From the NCBI GenBank assembly GCA_030268105.1, contig BSDZ01000086.1, positions 1,736,001 through 1,800,000 on the forward strand: DNA of 64,000 nt, read 5' to 3'. A program made the translations under genes and the position numbers. The DNA is from Volvox africanus (Eukaryota > Chlorophyta > Chlorophyceae > Chlamydomonadales > Volvocaceae). Position 1 is the first letter of the stretch. Each line of letters opens with the position of its first letter. Shown one piece after another: positions 51,685 to 64,000 of this stretch. The notes below the pieces were generated by a model. That model was not told where the DNA came from, made no database searches, and saw only the letters and a list, made by a program, of their open reading frames with translations.

Positions 51685-51715
<31 letters not shown>

Positions 51716-51762
51716 TCCACCGCCGCCACCTCCACCGCCGCCTCCGCCTCCACCTCCACCGC

Positions 51763-51793
<31 letters not shown>

Positions 51794-54700
51794 ACCGCCG
51801 CCACCGCCGCCACCGCCGCCACCGCCGCCACCGCCGCCACCGCCGCCACCGCCTCCTCCTCCTCCTCCTCCTCCTCCGCCCTCGCCGTCGCCGTCACCCC
51901 CGACTGGTGCACGTGAGTACAGAACCCGTATGCCTTATCCGGTAACAGAGCTCCACATTACTGAGGTTCCGTGCCATGCCAGTTTAGGAAACACATACGT
52001 ACATTACGCAATTGCAAACTATCGATATATGGACATGCTGGCACGCACTTGCTTGGTAACCAACAAGGTGGCGGATGTAAGGGCATCAAGACAAAGGATC
52101 TCCCAGCATCTCAAGTATAAGCATCAATTACTGCTGAGGAAGGTATACTATCTATTACATTTTCCTCCGCAGTGGTGGCGATGAGTAAAGTAAAATAGCA
52201 ACGATTGCTTTCCACACAAGCTACTTATATAACATGTAACGACGATATGCATATAACGACTTGTTCGTTCATGCGGTTACGGCTTCAATTCGAAACTAAT
52301 AAACCGCGTTCCGAGCAAGCTACTTACAAACAACGCCCCCGCCTGCCTGCACCGCCTGCACCGCGCCGCTCTGGCAATGAAGTTGCGGGAGGGCCTGGGA
52401 CGACGCCCAGCCCGGCCAGCCCGCCACCCAGCAGCCCGCCGCCCTCGCCCGGGGGGGCCGGGGGTGCCTCCGCCTCCGCCTTCGCCTCCGCCGTCGCGTC
52501 AGGGAACGCCAACGCCGCCGCACAGGCTCTCGCCAACGCCGCCGCCCAAGGGGGTGGCACCGCCAACGCAGTGGCCCAGGCTGTGTCTCAGGCGGCCACC
52601 TCATGTGGGTCGAGCGGACGAGAGGAAGCGTCAAAACCGGGAGGGGGATTTATATGGTTGGCGGCTGTGATTGCATGCATGTGACAACGTGGTAGAGTTC
52701 TTCCGGGGTTGACATCATCCAGCGAGAAATTGTGAGGGGGAGTGGGTTACGCTTCGGTGCTGTCCCCTTGGGTGGTAATAGGGGTTTGGGGTGGTAGGGG
52801 AGATTGAATAGTCGCCCTTGGCACGGCGGCTGCCTGGTTTGAGTTGTCATCCCTCCCGCTAACCCCCCCCCTTCAATATAAGATTTTAGTTTTTTAGGAT
52901 CATTAATAATACTCTGTAGCAAATAATCCAGAAGCTTACGTTTCACTGGAACATTTAAGTAGTTTGTTTCTAAAAAAATAGGATAATCTAATATAGATAT
53001 CTATTAAATAAAAAATCCGATAATAAATTGCAATACCTCTTTTCTTCTTCTTATCGCCAGTTCGATTTCTTTATCCGGATGCCGTAAAAAAATTAGTTGA
53101 GCCCCTGCCCCCCGTACGTACCCTTTCCCGCTCGGGACGGAACAGCTCCCGGCACGACCGCCAACGCCGTCGCCCAGGCGCTGGCCCAGGCGCAGGCCTC
53201 TGGCAACGCCAACGCAGTTGCTCAGGCACTGGCCCAGGCGGCCGCACAGGGCGGCAGCTCAGCCAACGCAGTGGCGCAGGTACGGGAGGGGGGGAAAGTC
53301 GAATGAAACGAAGCAGCTGGTCCTACTGGTAGGAACGAGGACTGACCACCGTGAGGGCTGATCGGATAGTGATGGCGGACGTCGTCCAAAGCAGGAAGAG
53401 TGGAAACGGGCTGTGATGTAAACCAGGTGGTCGCCAAGGCCGCAAATTAAAGATAAAAGATGAAAAAGAGGAGGAACCGTAATTATGTATTCTATCGGCC
53501 TTATTGCTGGCAGCGAAGTGAAAGACGAGACGAAGCTGACCTCACCGCATGCGCGAGGGAGGGAGGCGGGAGGAGAGGCGGGGAGTGTAGGCTAACACCC
53601 CTTAGTGAAGGGGCAGCTAACAACCGCCGAACTTCTCGCGCCATGTCGTACATCACCACCAGGGTGTTGCTCAGGCGCTCGGAGCCGGTCAGGCGCAGGC
53701 GGCCGCGAAGGCCATCTCCGTGGCCGCTGGTGGCGGCAGCTCCTCTGCGCAGGCGGCATCGCAGGCGCTAGCCTCTGGTCTTGGTGCCGGTGGCGGCGAG
53801 GCCACCGCCACAGCCCAGGCAGCTGCCCAGGCCTACAGCCAGGTAGGTGCGCTAGCAGTCGGTGGGAGGGCTGGGTGATTTGACGCGCTTGGCGCTCGTA
53901 ACAAGGGGCACCTCTTTACCGGGCTCCCCGTCGTACCGCTGCCGCTGCCGCTGCCGCTGCCGCTGCGTCTCATCCACCTGACTGCTATCCGCGCGGAACA
54001 CGCGGCATCGCCCCCGGTCGGCCCCCGTATTGGGGGGATTGTTGGCCCCGCAGGAGAGCCCCTCACCTCTTGGTGACGAAATGGATAACCGGAATAACCC
54101 TATCCGTGAATTCCATGACGCCTGCAATATGTGCATGTGTGCATGTGTATATGTGTATTAGTACTCTTCTTGATTCAGAGCAGCCTCCGCGTTGCTGCGG
54201 CGGGTGGGAGCTGCTTTTATACTCGCCGTTGTTGTTGTTGTGTGTGGATGTGCCGTAAACTGTACGTTTACTAAACTCCAGGGGCCGGAGGGGTGCGCCC
54301 TTTGTAATGCTGTAATGCCAAGAGCATGCTAGAGGTGCGATCGATCAATTTGTTGCTCGTACCCGTCTGATAAATAGCATGGATGCATGGTTTCCTGTCC
54401 TGTCCTGTCCGTCGTACACCAGGGCAACGGCTCCGCGGTGGCTCAAGCGCTGGCAAACGCGATTTCTCAGGCCTCTGGTGCTGGGAAGGCGCAGGCGGTG
54501 GGTCGTGCCATCGCGCAGGCACTCACCTCGGGTGACCAGGGACAAGCGAGTGCCTTCTCCGCGGCGCTGGCAAACGCAACGGCCAGCGGCTGTGGGGCCG
54601 TCGCACAGGCGTTGTCAGGTGTGTATATGTGACGGGGCAGGGAGCTCATGAGCGGGAGCAGGAGGGAAGCTCTATTGCTGGTATTACCAACTGGTTGGCC

Positions 54701-55674
54701 TTGGGATTTACAAAATTGAAATAATAGGTAATAGATGAAATTGTTTAATCAGCTCACGTTGCGCAGCTGGAGCCCCAGCTTATGGGCAAGTCTTCATCGC
54801 CATATCGAGATGGATGCTTTCACCCATGCGTGCTAGTTGAGTTGCTGGTTTAATTGGTTGAGTTGGTTAAATTGGTTGGTTGGGTTGACCCGAACCGCGT
54901 TTGTTTGCGCCTCCATGTTTGGCCAACCCGCAGAGGCTCGAGCCTCAGCCGCGTCCAGCGGCAAGTCGCAGGCGCTGGCCAAGGCTGTCGCATCTTCCAC
55001 TGCCCGCTGCCTCTACCCCACCTGCGACCCCTTCTTCACTCCGACGGACTGCTGCGGCACGGACAACTCGGCCTCCATCTCTGCCGGAAAATGCGGCTGC
55101 CTGGGGTAAGTGAGCGAGGTCTACCAACTACCAACCGCTGTGTGCGATCTGGCGCCGCTCGTGCGCCTTTCCCATGACTCTCTGCATCTACTTAGGATTG
55201 TTCTTTATTGATCAGCCGGCGTCGTCGGCACGTCGTCGGCAAAGTATGCCGGAAGCCATGTTCTGCCAATAACGTATCTAACCAATCATGTTTTGGGTTG
55301 TATCATCATAGCGGCTCAGGCAAGACGGATCTCAGATCTCCCAGCAGCCAACATGCAAGCCCGCTAGGCCCTATGTGCACGGTGCACATGCGTGTATGTT
55401 TGTATGTTTTTTTCTCCACTCGGCCCCCCCCTTGCCCCTCAACAAGCCACCTTCCAATGGGAGGACGAATACCCTTTCATCTGACGTTGGATACAGTCTT
55501 CTTGGCACTTGGCACTCTTCAGGTGATTCGATTCCTCTCCTGCTTGCCCCGGTGCCCCGCCACGCACCGCCCCGCAGTGGTCTCTGCCGCTACACGCTGG
55601 TGCGCTCGGATCCGCCAACCTGGCAAAGCGCGTTTGGGGCCCTGCCCGGTCAGGACATCTGTGTTTGCGGCTGA
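48918..55674 (+). CDS. Silk-like, poly-Pro-rod secreted matrix protein
   Basis: Twelve exons join in phase into 715 residues: 48918-48996, 49582-49752, 50112-50272, 50548-50703, 51006-51198, 51526-51912, 52383-52604, 53146-53279, 53663-53842, 54423-54618, 54934-55105, 55578-55674. Exon 1 is a signal peptide (Ala-rich, LILLISTFDVVLA core). Exons 2-5 and 7-10 encode Ala/Gln/Ser/Gly-rich modules built on phrases such as AQALAQAQASGNA and AQGGS, spidroin-like in composition. Exon 6 adds an uninterrupted rod of some 85-90 prolines capped by SPSPSP, as in volvocine pherophorin-type hydroxyproline-rich proteins. Exon 7 carries a shorter SPPPSSPPPSP linker. Exons 11-12 form a C-terminal domain with nine Cys, including a CC pair and a final CVCG. 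Exons 3-6 and 8-11 look like duplicated blocks with equal phases. Intron 2 uses a GC donor. An extracellular structural role is inferred; no such algal silk-like family is known to me. Confidence 0.8.
49179..49238. repeat. (CA)n(TA)n(TG)n palindromic microsatellite
   Basis: CA, TA and TG dinucleotide runs in succession form a largely self-complementary tract in the first intron of the silk-like gene. Confidence 0.9.
49753..50111 (+). other. GC-AG intron of silk-like gene
   Basis: The donor is CAG|GCAAGT and the acceptor CTCAG. No GT donor nearby keeps the reading frame; the next in-frame codons run to a TGA at about 49779-49781. A GC donor with an otherwise perfect consensus is the accepted minor form of the major spliceosome site. 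Confidence 0.7.
52872..53098. other. AT-rich bacterial-like insert in an intron
   Basis: Sharply AT-rich compared with both flanks, inside the intron between exons 7 and 8 of the silk-like gene. The minus strand has two bacterial-looking frame pieces: one with HPDKEIELAIRRRKEVLQF, one with NVPVKRKLLDYLLQ and then IINDPKKLKSYIE. No family was recognised. Codon style resembles the bacterial fragments at 36.8-37.7 kb. Confidence 0.5.
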
Positions 55675-57949
55675 TCGGCTCAGTCCCCCGGGAGGGCAAG
55701 AGGGAGCCCCTACGGCTTCCCAGGAGCTGTGTGTGTGTAGATTTGGGAGGGAGAGAGTCGTAGGCCTCGTGCCATGCGTCATGTATAGTTGGGTGAGTCG
55801 CCCTTGGCGCCATATGCAGCTTACCTCATCCGCTATCGCGTAGTTACACTTAGGTGAAAGGAGAAATGTCGTCATCCTATGCATGTGGTGATGTGTGGGA
55901 GGGGACGTGTGAAGATGAGAATCCCAGCATGATCGATGCTCTTCATTGCCTCCAGGGTGGTATGGCAGCAAAGAGTCCGCCATGAAGAGTGTGCTTAGCT
56001 AATACGCACGAGACGATGGCGCGTACATAGCCGACATGCATGTCCGTACTGTACGGGACGGACTCGCTGCACGGTGAGGTGTCCTCATCTGCATATACAC
56101 ATGTGAGGTAGCGTGGGATCGATCGAAGTCTATCCGATTGCTGTTCTTTTTGTGCTTACTGTTTTCGACCGAAGCGGCAAAGCTGTTCTGACGGCATGGC
56201 TGGGTGCATTGACCTCGCCGAGAATGCAAGATGAGCAGCAGCCGGCTGGGGCGCTTCATACTTGGGTGGTTGATCCTCCTGCGCCCGGTGCACGCCCATG
56301 ACATTACTGTCCAATCAGCCATGTGTACATACCTACCTACCTGTATATAATGATATAAGACATACATCATCATCGCGTGCTGACGCTTGCTCTCACCTGC
56401 TGATATAATAATGCTGCTGCCTTGGCTGAATGTTAGTTGACATTTTTTTGAGTTTTGTGTTGGGCTTGTATCGGTTTGAACGGAGCTTTCATGCAAAGCG
56501 AGAGCTATTGTTGTCAAACGGTTGCTGTCGTGTAATCCAAATACCGTATTACCGTCTCATGGCACGACGGGATTGTGGACATTTGGTCCTCTGGCCATCT
56601 GTTAGGTGCCGTATCTTCCCTTGCTGGTTGTATCTTGCTATAGCAGCCAGCTCGGTCGTCTTTCTTGTCCGTTCATTCGCTGACAGCGGCCGTTCTTGTT
56701 GTGGTCTATCCGTACCGTTCAAAACGGGCAGCTGGCGCTGCTCTCTGGTGTAACTTCGTGGCCTCATCATGGTGGAATGGGTTCGGTTGGATTGATTATA
56801 CCGCACCACCGCTACCTATCTATCCAGTTTTGTACTTCTTATATTTAAAATGCAACTTAAAAGTTTATCGTAGAAGCATCACAAGTCAGCTACTTTCTAA
56901 ACATCAATACCGCCAAATCAAGGCTTTAGGTCTTGGTCATGAGTGCTAAATTTCGTAATAGCTAGCAGTTCATTAATAGAAAAACACCTGCTGCTCTGCA
57001 TACGCCCGCCGTAACCCCCTCAGGTGTGGAAGCAGCAACAGCCATATGCCTCCCAGAAGCTGCCAGAGGAAATTAAAGGAGGAAACGTGACTAGCCAGTA
57101 ACTTTATATCGGGAAACCGGACCGCCTGCATGGCGGGGACACATGCGTTGCTCGGAATCGTGGTAGTGCCTGAGCTGTGCCCGAGAGTGCCAATAATGCC
57201 TGTGTCAACCTCTGTCAATGATAGGCACGGACGGAAGACGGCACGCAAAGGGATGTGAACATATTGCCCTACAGCCTATTATTTCTCAACGGGTTTGCGA
57301 GTTCTGTCGAACCAAGCTTTGTAATCAGCTCCTCCCACGCGGCTTTGCCGCCTCGAGTGGATTGTGTTGCTGCAGCCTTGCATATACAATCAGTAATAGT
57401 GAACTACATTCAGAAGGGTCGCTTATAGGAGTTATACATTATTCCGTAAGTCGGCTTTTCCCGACCTTCCGAATTGGCCAATTGCATAATCGCTCATCGT
57501 AATCACACCGTCTTGGACGTTACCTCATGTTTGGAGACGCAATTCTGTGCTATTTTCAAAATAATGCAGGATTGCAACAGTAAAAACATGCATCTGGTTT
57601 CAAGTTGTCACATATTGTGCAGCGTACGATTAAGTAAAAACCTTCATCGGAGATCGGACACAACAAGGTTTTCACGAAATAAAAGCGGGTTAAAAGCCAG
57701 TTGTTTCGCACTATGAAACAGACCCACATGCTTCAAACATTCCATGTTGCTTGCGGACGTTTTGTTTTGCAACGACGAATGTACCTTTCAAAGCATACTT
57801 TAGATTAAGAAAGGGAAGTTATATCCCTTTTTAATTTAACTTGTCATCTTCTGTGCAAATATTTGCTGTATGCAATTTTTCATAACGATGCTAAACTAAA
57901 TTAGATTTGTACTGATTTGATTCAAAATTTTATTTCGGAGTAACTTATA
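55675..57949. other. Intergenic, silk-like to GH9 gene
   Basis: No gene supported; frames are short and lack recognisable content. The last 300 bases become AT-rich and probably hold the GH9 promoter. Confidence 0.5.

Positions 57950-64000
<6,051 letters not shown>

Noticed and set aside
51424..51945. Long frames opposite or out of phase with the poly-Pro exon (Ala/Val-, Thr/Ala- and Arg/His-rich)
   Set aside because: They are shadows of a CCN-triplet repeat, which keeps all frames open. Only the Pro frame joins the neighbouring exons in phase.

Overview
The window is nuclear DNA of a green alga, most likely a volvocine (Chlamydomonas/Volvox group). The evidence is small, phase-consistent GT-AG introns in nearly every gene, TGTAA as a likely polyadenylation signal, a long hydroxyproline-rich-type poly-Pro rod typical of volvocine extracellular-matrix proteins, a GH9 endoglucanase, and many microsatellites and retroelement scraps. 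I could not assign a species. No operons, tRNA, rRNA or CRISPR were seen. Every gene model below was spliced by hand from GT/AG sites, and all summed exon lengths are multiples of three.

Left third (0-31 kb): a C2-domain protein (+, 4.6-11.6 kb), a LINE 3' remnant (13.1-13.8 kb), a predicted seven-helix membrane protein (+, 13.9-15.5 kb), a DEAD-box-derived protein of the Mss116/RH31 type that has lost essentially every catalytic motif (-, 16.6-23.7 kb), and, head-to-head with it, the pumilio-type ribosome-biogenesis factor NOP9 (+, 24.3-30.7 kb).

Middle (31-42 kb): gene-poor, repeat-rich and locally AT-rich. It holds a protein-kinase fragment and, at 36.8-37.7 kb, a mosaic of truncated bacterial genes (Crp/Fnr regulator, RlmB, YchF, TatC, response regulator). 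This looks like endosymbiont DNA captured by the nuclear genome.

Right third (42-64 kb): three consecutive plus-strand genes for secreted proteins. They are a predicted beta-propeller-like protein (42.0-47.1 kb), a 12-exon silk-like Ala/Gln/Ser/Gly-rich protein with a poly-Pro rod and a Cys-rich C-terminus (48.9-55.7 kb), and a GH9 endoglucanase that runs off the right edge (58.0-64.0 kb). The silk-like gene contains an internal duplication of a four-exon block and carries an AT-rich, bacterial-looking insert in one intron. I consider it, the degenerate helicase and the bacterial mosaic the most novel content. The three secreted genes together suggest an extracellular-matrix or cell-wall neighbourhood, which is an inference from order and signal peptides only.
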